The notes below the pieces were generated by a model. That model saw nothing but the letters and a program-made list of their open reading frames with translations. It was not told the origin of the DNA and ran no database searches. A DNA stretch of 64,000 bases from Natronosalvus caseinilyticus (GTDB lineage: Archaea; Halobacteriota; Halobacteria; Halobacteriales; Natrialbaceae), in contig NZ_CP071596.1 in the NCBI RefSeq assembly GCF_017357105.1, positions 1-64,000 on the forward strand, in the 5' to 3' direction. The position numbers and the translations under genes are program-made. This document shows positions 9,065 through 16,852 of the stretch, piece by piece. Each line of letters begins with the position of its first letter. Position 1 is the stretch's first letter.

Positions 9065-9343
9065 ATGGAACTCGATCTTCGATTTTTCGCCACGTTTCGC
9101 GAAGCCGTCGGCCAGAAGGACCTCTCGAGAACGGTCGAGGACGGCGCGACCGTCGGCGACGTGCTCGCGGGACTCGAGGAAGAGTACCAGGGCCTCGAGG
9201 GAGAACTGCTCGAGGACGGCGCGATTCGGCCGCAACTGAGCGTGCTAAAGAACGGCCGGGACGTGGTCCACATGGCCGGCGTCGACACCGACCTCGAGGA
9301 AGGCGACCGACTGTCGGTGTTTCCACCCGTCGCTGGCGGCTGA
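9065..9343 (+). CDS. samp1: SAMP1-type ubiquitin-like small archaeal modifier (MoaD/ThiS family)
   Basis: Beta-grasp protein of 92 residues ending in VAGG. The C-terminal Gly-Gly is adenylated by an E1-like enzyme and either joined to lysines (sampylation) or used as sulfur carrier for molybdopterin. Seen: N-terminal LDLRFFATFREAVGQK, characteristic of MoaD and SAMP1, and C-terminal LSVFPPVAGG. A TATA-like CTTAAGT lies about 25 bases upstream. Two small genes follow on the same strand and the first of them also ends in Gly-Gly. Confidence 0.9.
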   Translation: MELDLRFFATFREAVGQKDLSRTVEDGATVGDVLAGLEEEYQGLEGELLEDGAIRPQLSVLKNGRDVVHMAGVDTDLEEGDRLSVFPPVAGG

Positions 9344-9426
9344 TTCGCTCGAAAGGGTAAGTCGAGCGCGGGCGGACAACTGCCGCCGAACGCACGTTTA
9401 TGGGCACTCTCCACGAAACTGATCCA

Positions 9427-9687
9427 ATGACCACGCGCGTCGAACGCTCCTTCCGGGGGATTTCCGAGCGACTCGCCGTCCGCTACCTCGAGAATTTGGG
9501 CGGCGAGCGAGTGGCAGACGACGTCGTCAAGGGAGACGGCTGGCGAGCCCAGTTCGACGCCGAGACGGTCGGGATCGGGCCGACGTTGACGCTGACCGAG
9601 GTGACCGTCGTCTTCGACGGCGAGGAGGACGTGCTCGAGGAACTCGTTCCCGCGTTCGCCCAGAAGGCGATGCGGGCTGGAGGGTGA
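9427..9687 (+). CDS. Small protein next to SAMP1, possibly the MoaD-related C-terminal domain family
   Basis: 86 residues from the ATG at 9427. It starts MTTRVERSFRGISERLAVRY, has GDGWRAQFDAETVGIGPTL in the middle, and ends RAGG. Some archaeal MoaD proteins carry an extra C-terminal domain (DUF1952-type) that this resembles from memory, so it may be a split-off partner of SAMP1. The terminal Gly-Gly is notable beside a modifier gene but could be chance. The next gene starts over or just after its stop, implying one operon. Confidence 0.7.
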   Translation: MTTRVERSFRGISERLAVRYLENLGGERVADDVVKGDGWRAQFDAETVGIGPTLTLTEVTVVFDGEEDVLEELVPAFAQKAMRAGG

Positions 9688-9695
9688 GATTGGCG

Positions 9696-10088
9696 ATGAC
9701 GGTCGCCGACGAGCCGATCGAGGGTCAGATCCTCCTGCTCGCGGCGGCGAAAGCGAGCGTCCCGCCGTCACGGCTTCCGGATCTCGTGGAACGGGTTCAA
9801 CACTACCTCGCGGCCGATCTCGACCGATATCGTCGATCGGCGGAGTGCCCCTACGAGGACGACGACCGGATCGTATTACTGTTCGAAACCGGGTTCTGGG
9901 AGCAGATCGGGTCGACGCTCGCACTCGAGGAGCGCGAGTGGGACGCCGTCTCGCGCGCACACGCCGAACAGTTTCGTCGGATCGGGCGCCGCCGCGACCG
10001 CGAGGACGAGTTCGAGACGGCACTGGAGATTCGCGAGCCGGTCTGTATCGGCCGTCCCGCCGCTGACGAGCGAGGTATGACTGGTTGA
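9696..10088 (+). CDS. Conserved haloarchaeal protein of unknown function
   Basis: 130 residues starting MTVADEPIEGQILLL at the ATG 9696; a GTG four codons earlier at 9684 overlaps the stop of the preceding gene and is also possible. Mostly helical, with no zinc, membrane or nucleotide motif. The tight coupling to the SAMP1-adjacent gene suggests a shared transcript. Family not recognised beyond a general haloarchaeal look. Confidence 0.7.
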   Translation: MTVADEPIEGQILLLAAAKASVPPSRLPDLVERVQHYLAADLDRYRRSAECPYEDDDRIVLLFETGFWEQIGSTLALEEREWDAVSRAHAEQFRRIGRRRDREDEFETALEIREPVCIGRPAADERGMTG

Positions 10089-10168
10089 CGGCAGGTCGAA
10101 CGAGCGTCAAGCGAGCACCGAATACGCTCGGATACGCGCCCGGAAATGCGCGAGAAGGATTGGAAGGG

Positions 10169-10633
10169 TTAGCTCGAGCCCGGATTCTTCCGGGCGAGTT
10201 CGGCCCCACAGATCGGGCATCGGTCTTTCTGTTCGTCGTACTCCCGTCCACAGCCCTGGCACTGGAAAGTCCACTCGCGCTCTTCCTCGATGCCCTCGCG
10301 CGCGATCGGTTCGACGGTGACGGTCAGGCGCTCGGCGACGTTTTGCATCGCGTAGTCGTCGGTCACGAGCACGGCGTCGAGTTCGAACGCGGCGGCCACG
10401 AGGCGAACGTCGGTGTCCGAGAGCACGTCGAGGTCGCCCGACTCCTTCGCGGCCCGGCGAACCTTCTCGGTGGTGTCGCCGTTGGGAATGTGCACGTGCA
10501 TGCCCGACCCCTCCATGGCGTCGTAGCGGTAGACGCTCTCCCCCTCGAGTTCCTCGCGGACGAGCGGAATCGTGGCTGTCTGTTCGGTGGTGTGAAAGTC
10601 GTGAATAAAGGCCGACGAATCGAGAATGTACAT
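10169..10633 (-). CDS. nob1: rRNA maturation endonuclease Nob1
   Basis: PIN-domain nuclease that trims the 3' end of pre-16S rRNA. Seen: the first catalytic Asp in MYILDSSAFIH (Asp 5), further acidic residues in LSDTDVRLVAAA and VTDDYAMQ (about 72-93), then a zinc ribbon CQGC...CPIC (Cys about 125, 128, 139, 142). The 154-residue length is normal. The PRC-barrel gene lies four bases upstream on the same strand, and the pair diverges from the aIF5B gene: ribosome assembly beside translation initiation. Confidence 0.93.
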   Translation of the reverse strand: MYILDSSAFIHDFHTTEQTATIPLVREELEGESVYRYDAMEGSGMHVHIPNGDTTEKVRRAAKESGDLDVLSDTDVRLVAAAFELDAVLVTDDYAMQNVAERLTVTVEPIAREGIEEEREWTFQCQGCGREYDEQKDRCPICGAELARKNPGSS

Positions 10634-10637
10634 ACCG

Positions 10638-10883
10638 TTAGCGTTGGACGACGATGTAGTCTTTCACCGCCTGCACGCGGCTGACGGGGATGAGAAAGCG
10701 GCCGGCGTCGTTTCGGTCGAAGTCGACCGAACGGGAGGGGAGTTGTTCGTCGGGGTCGACCACAAGGTCGTGGAGTTTGCCCGAGTTGATGTCCATCGTG
10801 ATGTTGTAGAGCAGCCCCAGTTCAGTCCCGTCAGAACCCATGACGGACTTCCCCGAGAGGTTCTCGGCGAGTATCTCGCTCAT
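10638..10883 (-). CDS. PRC-barrel domain protein
   Basis: 81-residue single PRC barrel (MSEILAENLSGKSVMGSDGTELG to VQAVKDYIVVQ), a small beta fold related to the RimM and photosynthetic reaction-centre H domains. RimM-type barrels act in 30S maturation; the coupling to nob1 with a 4-base gap supports a role in 16S rRNA processing, as inference. The start at 10883 is clear, with nothing sensible upstream. Confidence 0.9.
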   Translation of the reverse strand: MSEILAENLSGKSVMGSDGTELGLLYNITMDINSGKLHDLVVDPDEQLPSRSVDFDRNDAGRFLIPVSRVQAVKDYIVVQR

Positions 10884-11168
10884 ACCCCCTCGTACTGACT
10901 AGTGACTATTAAAGACATGGGAGCCGTCAGACGGACGTCGCCCCTCGAGCAGACGGAGCCTCGAAACTGAGTAGCGGAGTACGTGCGTATCCCCTCGAAG
11001 ACTATAGCCGTCGCTCGAGGACTCACTCGTCGAGGGCGCGAGCACCACTACGGTTCGGGGACGACCACCTCGACCGCCCGACCAGCTGACGCGCGGAGAA
11101 TCCGGTGACGATGGGTTTAACTACCGGGCAACGGACGATACGGATAAGACCTTCTCGGGTGGTTCACT

Positions 11169-12974
11169 ATGTCGGACACTGACTCGGATACACACGATCC
11201 AGCGGCCCTCAGGACCCCGATCGTCGCGGTCCTGGGACACGTCGACCACGGTAAGACCAGTCTCCTCGACAAGATCCGCGGCTCCGCGGTCATCGAGGGC
11301 GAAGCAGGGGCGATCACCCAGCACATCGGCGCGACCGCCGTTCCGCTCGAGGTCGTCTCCTCGATCGCCGGCGAACTCGTCGATCCGGACGACTTCGACC
11401 TCCCCGGACTCCTCTTCATCGACACGCCCGGTCACCACTCGTTCACCACGCTTCGCTCGCGCGGGGGCGCGCTCGCGGACATCGCCATCCTCGTCGTCGA
11501 CGTCAACGACGGCTTCCAGCCCCAGACGCTCGAGGCGCTGGACATTCTCAAGCGCTCCCAGACGCCGTTCATCGTCGCCGCGAACAAGATCGACACCGTC
11601 CCCGGCTGGAACGTCCACGAGGACGCCCCAATTACCCAGACCTACGAGTCCCAGTCCGATCGAACCCGCCAGCGACTGGACGAGAGCCTCTACACGATCA
11701 TCGGTAACCTCTCCGACCACGACTTCTCCGCCGACCTCTACTGGCGCGTCCAGAACTTCCAGCGCAACGTCGGCGTCGTCCCCGTCTCCGCGCTCACCGG
11801 CGAGGGCGTCCCCGACTTACTCGCCGTGATGATGGGGCTCTCCCAGCGCTACATGAAAGAGGAGATGGAGATCGACGTCGCCGGTCCCGGCGTCGGCACC
11901 GTGCTGGAAGTCAAAGAAGAGAAAGGATTCGGTACCACGATCGACACCGTCCTCTACGACGGAACGATTCGCAGCGACGACACTATCGTCGTCGGCGGAC
12001 TGAACGATCCCATCGTGACCGAGGTCCGCGCCCTGCTCCAGCCCCGGCCGCTCGCCGAAATTCGGACCGAGAGCCGCTTCGACAACGTCGAAGAAGTCGG
12101 CGCAGCCGCCGGGATCAAGGTCGCCGCGCCGGACCTCGAGGACGCGATGGCGGGCGCCCCGGTCCGCGTGATCCGGGACCGCCCCCTCGAGGACGTCGTC
12201 GCCGAAGTCGAGTCCGAACTCGCGGACATCGCCGTCGACACCGAGGAGGAGGGCGTCGTCGTCAAAGCCGACACCCTGGGCAGCCTCGAGGCGATGGCCG
12301 ACGCCCTCGGCGAAGCCGAGATTCCGATCGTCAGAGCCGAAGTCGGCGACGTCGCGCCGCGGGACATCTCGGTCGCCTCGACCGCGGACGACGCGAAACA
12401 GCGCGCCGTCCTCGGGTTCAGCGTCGACGTCCTCGCCGACGCCAAGCGCCGGGCCGAAATCGACGACGTGGAGCTGTTCACCGACGACGTGATCTATCAA
12501 CTCGTCGAGGGCTACACCGAGCACGTCGAGGAGATCGAGCGCGCCCAGCAGGATACCATCCTCGACAACATCACCCGCCCGTCCCGGTTCCGCGTGCTCG
12601 AGGACCACGTCTTCCGCCAGAACGATCCCGCCGTCGTCGGCGTCGAGATCTACTCCGGGACGCTCCAGAACAACTCCTTCGTCGCGAAGTGGGAGGACAA
12701 CGAACCGACGCGCGTTGGACAGGTCAAGGGCATTCAGGAGCAGGGCGAAGACGTCGACGAGGCCCGCGCAGGCGAGCGCGTCTCGGTGGCCATCGACGGG
12801 CCGACCATCGGGCGGCAGGTCAAGGAGGGCGACCTCCTGTGGACGGAAGTCCCCGAGAAGCACGCCAAGATTCTCGAGCAGGAACTCACCAGTGAGATCC
12901 CCGCCGACGAACTCGAAGCGCTGAACATGTACCTCGAGAAACACCGCAAGCGGGATCCGTTCTGGGGTAAGTAG
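11169..12974 (+). CDS. infB: Translation initiation factor aIF5B (IF-2 homologue)
   Basis: GTPase for ribosomal subunit joining and initiator tRNA checking. Seen: G1 GHVDHGKTS (about 23-31), G2 region with the AITQHIGAT sequence, G3 DTPGHHSF (about 82-89), G4 NKID (about 139-142), then the EF-Tu-like domain II, domain III and a C-terminal helix-rich domain IV ([19 protein letters not shown]). 601 residues, the usual archaeal length without intein. It diverges from PRC-barrel/nob1. Confidence 0.96.
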   Translation: MSDTDSDTHDPAALRTPIVAVLGHVDHGKTSLLDKIRGSAVIEGEAGAITQHIGATAVPLEVVSSIAGELVDPDDFDLPGLLFIDTPGHHSFTTLRSRGGALADIAILVVDVNDGFQPQTLEALDILKRSQTPFIVAANKIDTVPGWNVHEDAPITQTYESQSDRTRQRLDESLYTIIGNLSDHDFSADLYWRVQNFQRNVGVVPVSALTGEGVPDLLAVMMGLSQRYMKEEMEIDVAGPGVGTVLEVKEEKGFGTTIDTVLYDGTIRSDDTIVVGGLNDPIVTEVRALLQPRPLAEIRTESRFDNVEEVGAAAGIKVAAPDLEDAMAGAPVRVIRDRPLEDVVAEVESELADIAVDTEEEGVVVKADTLGSLEAMADALGEAEIPIVRAEVGDVAPRDISVASTADDAKQRAVLGFSVDVLADAKRRAEIDDVELFTDDVIYQLVEGYTEHVEEIERAQQDTILDNITRPSRFRVLEDHVFRQNDPAVVGVEIYSGTLQNNSFVAKWEDNEPTRVGQVKGIQEQGEDVDEARAGERVSVAIDGPTIGRQVKEGDLLWTEVPEKHAKILEQELTSEIPADELEALNMYLEKHRKRDPFWGK

Positions 12975-13064
12975 CGACGCCGATTGGCGGCTCGAGGTGG
13001 CCTGGTCCACCCCGTCGCTGGACGTAATATCAACTCCTCGAGATCGGAGTGAAATCGAGATCCT

Positions 13065-13104
13065 GTAGCCGGGCGTGAAAACGCTGCCCCGTAGCCGGGC
13101 GTGA
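13065..13104. repeat. Two direct copies of a 14-base sequence, 26 bases apart
   Basis: GTAGCCGGGCGTGA occurs at 13065-13078 and again at 13091-13104, between the aIF5B stop and the next gene. Each copy is followed by a different sequence. It could be a duplicated regulator site for the next gene (64-103 bases upstream of its start) or a simple slippage duplication. Confidence 0.7.
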
Positions 13105-13167
13105 CATCGACTGTCACGAAGGGAACGTTTTTTAGGCGCCATCCCCAATCGGAAGTAGCGAGTTCTC

Positions 13168-13560
13168 ATGAACGGAAATACGCCGTACGCGGGGTTGCCG
13201 GGAGTTACACAGGCCGGACAGCGGGCCGCGGCGGACGTTCCCGAACTGTCACTCGAGCAAAAGCGAACACTCCAGCGGACCGTCAGCCAGATCGCCGCCC
13301 GGACGCGGGAGTTCCTCCCCGACGAGTACATCGTCGACGCGGACGTCGCCGACGGCGTCTCCGGGCCGCAGGCGCTCGTAGCCGTCCAGCCGCCGATTGG
13401 CCATCCAGTCAGCGCCGGATTCACGCCCGACCTCGAAAATACTCCGGAGGACCTCATCAGTGCCGACGACCGCGACGAGGTCGCCCGGGGGCTGGCCGCA
13501 AGTGCCGCCTTGCAGGTAAAACACGCCGTCAGCGACGACGTGACGCCGACAGCCCGGTAG
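13168..13560 (+). CDS. Haloarchaeal conserved protein (probably DUF5811)
   Basis: 130 residues starting MNGNTPYAGLPGVTQAGQRA. Seen: a helix-rich N-terminus, a beta segment with EYIVDADVADGVSGPQALVAV, and a C-terminal helix RGLAASAALQVKHAV. The family name is from memory of the N-terminal sequence; no function is known to me. It follows aIF5B on the same strand after 193 bases and has its own upstream region, so it is probably a separate unit. Confidence 0.8.
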   Translation: MNGNTPYAGLPGVTQAGQRAAADVPELSLEQKRTLQRTVSQIAARTREFLPDEYIVDADVADGVSGPQALVAVQPPIGHPVSAGFTPDLENTPEDLISADDRDEVARGLAASAALQVKHAVSDDVTPTAR

Positions 13561-13652
13561 TCGTCTAATCCACTTTCTGCCGTCCACCCGTCTTTCCGCC
13601 CATCGATTACTCTGAACGCAGCGAATCGAACGCCTCGAGCGCAGCGATTCGA

Positions 13653-14276
13653 TCACTCGACGTCGCGAACCAGCCCCGCCCGCAGGTCGCGACCGAAGTA
13701 GTAGCCGATCACGCTCGCGAGGAGGCCGGCGCCCGCACCGATGGGGAGCAGGTACTGACCCGAGTCCGTCGGCAGGAAGATAGCAAAGTCTAGGAGGACG
13801 GCCAGCGCACCGACACCGGCGCCGCCGAGGCTGACCTCGAGGTAGCGACGTCTCGAGGCCGCGACGCCGATCACGAACGCCATCGCGAGCAGGCCGAGCA
13901 GGCGACCGATGCCGGAAAACGGCAGGACGATACCGCCAGCCATCATGCCGAACCCGAGTGTGAGGACGATGGCGAGGAGACTTCGTAGGGAGAAGTACCG
14001 CGACGGCGAGAGGCGGGCGCGGATCGAGCCGCCGCGTCGGAACCGCGAGAACGGGTTCGACGTCCAGTTCCGACTCGAGTCCGTCGATTCGCTCGATTGC
14101 GTCGACTGCGTTTCAGCGTCGGCGCTCACACCAACGTCGGCACTCGCACCGGATCCGCCCTTCAGGAGCCGTTCAGTTTCGGCCAGCAGGTCGTCGGTGT
14201 CGGCGCCCGGCTCGCGCTGGCCGGACGATCGCGTCTCGCCGTCGTCCACCGATACCTCGTCGGAACGCTCGCTCAT
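13653..14276 (-). CDS. Integral membrane protein, unknown function
   Basis: 207 residues. The first 100 are acidic, Ser/Thr-rich and disordered-looking, then a basic stretch (RFRRGGSIRARLSPSRYF), then four hydrophobic segments (LLAIVLTLGFGMMAGGIVL, LLGLLAMAFVIGVAA, GGAGVGALAVLLDFAIF, LLPIGAGAGLLASVIGYYF). The ATG at 14276 (MSERSDEVSVDD) is preferred over a start 22 codons upstream, because that extension overlaps the promoter shared with the divergent ferritin-like gene. Confidence 0.8.
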   Translation of the reverse strand: MSERSDEVSVDDGETRSSGQREPGADTDDLLAETERLLKGGSGASADVGVSADAETQSTQSSESTDSSRNWTSNPFSRFRRGGSIRARLSPSRYFSLRSLLAIVLTLGFGMMAGGIVLPFSGIGRLLGLLAMAFVIGVAASRRRYLEVSLGGAGVGALAVLLDFAIFLPTDSGQYLLPIGAGAGLLASVIGYYFGRDLRAGLVRDVE

Positions 14277-14404
14277 ACCGTCCCCGAGGGGCGACGGAGG
14301 GATAGTTCCTTCGCTGACACGAGACCGAGGGGCGAGTGGCACATGTAGAACGCGGAAAAACGAAAAAGCGGGAGACTAAGTATGATCCGCCCCGAATCGG
14401 GGGT

Positions 14405-14899
14405 ATGAGCCTGGGACAGCGGGTCTCGAGCGACCACCAGCTCACCCGACTGCTACAGATCGGGATCGTCCTGGAAGAGGTCGTCGAGTCGCGTGCCGCC
14501 CACCACCTCGAGTCGTTGCCCGAGGCCGAACGCGAGGCCATCGACGACGAGGTGCGAGCGTTACTCGCCGAGGCGGCCGAGGAGTCAGCCGAGCACCGCC
14601 AGCGCCTCGAGGCGCTCGTCGACGAACTCGAGGCCGAGACGGTCTCCTACGAGGAGATCAACACGCTGGTCGACGCCCGCTACGGGCCGCCCGAGGACAC
14701 CGACGGCGTCCTCTACGACCAGCTGTGTAACGAGGAGACGGCCTACAAGTTCTACGACGACCTCATCGCGGCGATCGAGGCCTCCGAGACGGACTTCAGC
14801 GTCGACCGCGAGCGCGTCCTCGACACCCTCGAGGCGATCCGCGCGGAGGAGACCGAGGGCGTCGAAGCGGTCACGGATATCATGGAGCGACGAGCATGA
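14405..14899 (+). CDS. Ferritin-like / rubrerythrin-type protein
   Basis: 164-residue four-helix protein. Seen: repeated Glu/His-bearing helices (VVESRAAHHLES, EESAEHRQRLEAL, NEETAYKFYDDLIAAIE) as in diiron ferritin-like folds, though not every ligand can be placed. It lies 103 bases before a DtxR-type regulator on the same strand, so iron or manganese handling is likely. The start at 14405 (MSLGQRVSSDHQL) follows a promoter-like AT-rich patch; the 23-codon extension to 14336 overlaps the divergent promoter region. Confidence 0.75.
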   Translation: MSLGQRVSSDHQLTRLLQIGIVLEEVVESRAAHHLESLPEAEREAIDDEVRALLAEAAEESAEHRQRLEALVDELEAETVSYEEINTLVDARYGPPEDTDGVLYDQLCNEETAYKFYDDLIAAIEASETDFSVDRERVLDTLEAIRAEETEGVEAVTDIMERRA

Positions 14900-15002
14900 G
14901 CAGGGAGCCGAACGGAACGCGCACGTTATACACATCGCGCAGTTCGTGCGGATCGCGTACGTCGCGGACGTCACACACGATGCGGACGCGAGGTGGCAAT
15001 CG

Positions 15003-15431
15003 ATGAACACGGCAGATCAATACCTGAAGGCGGTCTACCTGGCACAGCGTCTCGAAGACGGCCCGGCCTCCACCGGCACCCTCGCGGAGTTGCTCGAGGT
15101 CAGTCCGGCGAGCGTCAACGAGATGATCGGGAAACTCGAGGAGCGGGAACTCGTCGAACACGAGAAGTACAAGGGGGCGACGCTCACCGACGAGGGACTC
15201 GAGCGCGCACACAACGCCCTCCAGACGTACTGTATCATCGAGCGATTTCTCACGAACGTCCTCGAGGTCGAGGAGTTCCGCGAGGAGGCCCGCGCCCTCG
15301 AGAGCGTGATCGACGAGACGGTCGCGGATCGACTGGACACAATCATCGACCGCCGAGAGGAATGCCCGGACTGTTTCGACGCCGAAGAGGACTGCTGTGC
15401 CTACCTCGAGGCGGGGTCGCTCGCGGAGTGA
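15003..15431 (+). CDS. DtxR/MntR/SirR-type metal-dependent transcription regulator
   Basis: 142 residues: N-terminal winged helix (MNTADQYLKAVYLAQRLEDG, then GTLAELLEVSPASVNEMIGKL as recognition helix), then the metal-binding dimerisation region with HNALQTYCIIERFL. The C-terminus has a Cys cluster, CPDC followed by CC (about 121-131), as in archaeal SirR-like proteins, and the SH3-like third domain is absent. It likely represses metal uptake when the metal is plentiful. The gene stands behind a ferritin-like gene that may be its target or operon partner. Confidence 0.9.
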   Translation: MNTADQYLKAVYLAQRLEDGPASTGTLAELLEVSPASVNEMIGKLEERELVEHEKYKGATLTDEGLERAHNALQTYCIIERFLTNVLEVEEFREEARALESVIDETVADRLDTIIDRREECPDCFDAEEDCCAYLEAGSLAE

Positions 15432-15496
15432 CGGCGTGTCGGTGTCGGTCGCGGACGGGACGGGAGTTTATATAGGATCGGGCGGCCAGACCCGGC

Positions 15497-16246
15497 GTGC
15501 GCTGTCCGACCTGTGAGAAATCCCTGCAGACGAAACGGGGAATGCGACAACACCACACGAAAGTCCACGGAGAGCCACTGCCGAACCGGACGTGCGAGGG
15601 GTGTGGCCTCGAGTTCTACGATCCGAAGTCGAGGCGAAATTACTGCAACGACTGCAATCCGAACGGCGGGTCGAACAATGGCAACTGGAAAGACGCCAAA
15701 GAAGAAGCCTCGTGCGTCCGCTGCGGGGAGACGTTCGAGTACTACCCCTCGAACAAGGAAGGCGTGTACTGTCCGTCGTGCGTCGCCGACGCCGACGGCC
15801 TGCTCCCGGACAATCCGTCGACGCCCGGTGAACGGGTGTCGACCACGTGTGCGTTCTGCGAGAGCGAACTCGAGGTCTATCCCTCTCGCGTAAAGGCGAA
15901 CGAGCGCGGCGTGTTCTGTGGTCGAACGTGTTACGGAAACTGGCTCTCGGAGACGGTCGTCGGCGAGAATCACCACCAGTGGGAAGGCGGCCCGATACCG
16001 TACGGACGAACGTGGTGGAAAATACGCCGACGGGCACTCGAACGAGACGACTATCGCTGTCAGGCATGTGGCCGCGACAACGAGGCGATTGGGCGAAATC
16101 CCGACGTCCATCACGTCATCCCGGTCCGAACGTTCGATGACCCCGAAGACGCCTACACGCTGGACAACGTCGTTTCGCTCTGTCGTCGCTGTCATCGACT
16201 GGCAGAGGAGGGGTCGATCGCCGTTTCAGCTGGCGGAAAAAGGTAA
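15497..16246 (+). CDS. HNH endonuclease with several zinc-binding modules
   Basis: 249 residues from the GTG at 15497. Seen: an N-terminal C2H2-like finger (CPTCEKSLQTKRGMRQHHTKVH), then CEGC...CNDC, CVRC...CPSC and CAFC...C pairs, and a C-terminal HNH domain (YRCQACGRDNE, then HHVIPVRTF and DNVVSLCRRCHRLAE). Such proteins are common in haloarchaea and may be mobile or act in defence; no partner gene is seen. It ends about 70 bases before the tRNA-Gln gene. Confidence 0.88.
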   Translation: MRCPTCEKSLQTKRGMRQHHTKVHGEPLPNRTCEGCGLEFYDPKSRRNYCNDCNPNGGSNNGNWKDAKEEASCVRCGETFEYYPSNKEGVYCPSCVADADGLLPDNPSTPGERVSTTCAFCESELEVYPSRVKANERGVFCGRTCYGNWLSETVVGENHHQWEGGPIPYGRTWWKIRRRALERDDYRCQACGRDNEAIGRNPDVHHVIPVRTFDDPEDAYTLDNVVSLCRRCHRLAEEGSIAVSAGGKR

Positions 16247-16318
16247 CACTATTACTTTTCCACCGACTACGACCGGATACCCACTGTCAAGCCGACGACT
16301 GGCCGTGGAGACGCGTAC

Positions 16319-16422
16319 AGTCCCGTGGTGTAGTGGCCAATCATAATGGCCTTTGGACGCAATCGGAACCCACCTATTGCGGGAGACAGCCATTGACGGC
16401 GGTTCGAATCCGCCCGGGACTA
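16319..16422 (+). tRNA. tRNA-Gln (TTG) with a 31-nt intron
   Basis: Acceptor arms AGTCCCG and CGGGACT pair over 7 bp, the anticodon stem is ATGGC/GCCAT with loop CTTTGGA once the intron is removed, and the T arm contains GGTTCGAATCC. The anticodon TTG is at about 16353-16355. The intron follows position 37, the standard archaeal site. Haloferax tRNA-Gln also carries a 31-nt intron as I recall. CCA is not encoded. A T-rich stretch follows directly. Confidence 0.93.
16357..16387 (+). other. tRNA-Gln intron
   Basis: 31 bases between tRNA positions 37 and 38, removed by the archaeal splicing endonuclease at a bulge-helix-bulge. Its ends (ACGCAAT and GGGAGAC) flank a self-pairing centre (GCAAT/ATTGC) that would form the central helix. 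Confidence 0.85.
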
Positions 16423-16424
16423 CT

Positions 16425-16448
16425 ATCAAATATTTTATTTAAATTTTT
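16425..16448 (+). terminator. T-rich terminator after tRNA-Gln
   Basis: Runs of T (ATTTTATTTAAATTTTT) begin a few bases after the tRNA 3' end, matching the oligo-T termination of archaeal RNA polymerase. Confidence 0.6.
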
Positions 16449-16512
16449 GGTTAGTCAATCACGCTCGAGAACGAACCGTAACGACTGTAGCCTCGTCCAC
16501 ACCACATCCGGT

Positions 16513-16821
16513 ATGGCGAGATGGCTTCAGAGCGGGCGGCGACGCGATATCTGTTTTCTCCTCGCAGCGATGGAGGCGGTGCGCGGCCAGGAACTCAAGT
16601 CGGCCCTCGAGTCCCACTACGACGAGCGCCTCGAGCCGAAGGCGTTCTACGGCTCCCTGTCGGCGCTCGTCGACGCGGGGTTCGTCGAGAAGGACGTCGA
16701 GGGGCTCCACGACGTCTATCGCCTGACCGACGCCGGCGAGGCTCGCGTTCGCGAACACGGGTCGTGGGTGCGGGCGTGTCTCGAGGGCGAAAACGAGAGC
16801 GAGAGTACGTCGTTGGAGTGA
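16513..16821 (+). CDS. Small winged-helix protein, PadR-like
   Basis: 102 residues: MARWLQSGRRRDICFLLAAM, then LKSALESHYDERLEPKAFYGSLSALVDAGFVEKDVEGLHDVYRLTDAGE, which is the PadR-type arrangement of recognition helix and beta wing. The short C-terminal helix is truncated compared with full PadR proteins, as in many haloarchaeal members. A DNA-binding regulator is likely; targets are unknown. The ATG at 16513 is taken; the in-frame extension to 16333 runs through the tRNA gene. Confidence 0.8.
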   Translation: MARWLQSGRRRDICFLLAAMEAVRGQELKSALESHYDERLEPKAFYGSLSALVDAGFVEKDVEGLHDVYRLTDAGEARVREHGSWVRACLEGENESESTSLE

Positions 16822-16852
16822 CGGCGCCACTCGCGCCTTCGAGCGCGTCAGC

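Noticed and set aside
11169-12974. Possible intein in aIF5B
   Set aside because: The 601-residue length and continuous domain order leave no room for one; argS, katG and the aIF2-gamma gene also show none.
11817-13457. 546-codon frame opposite aIF5B
   Set aside because: Antisense shadow; aIF5B has full GTPase motifs and normal length.
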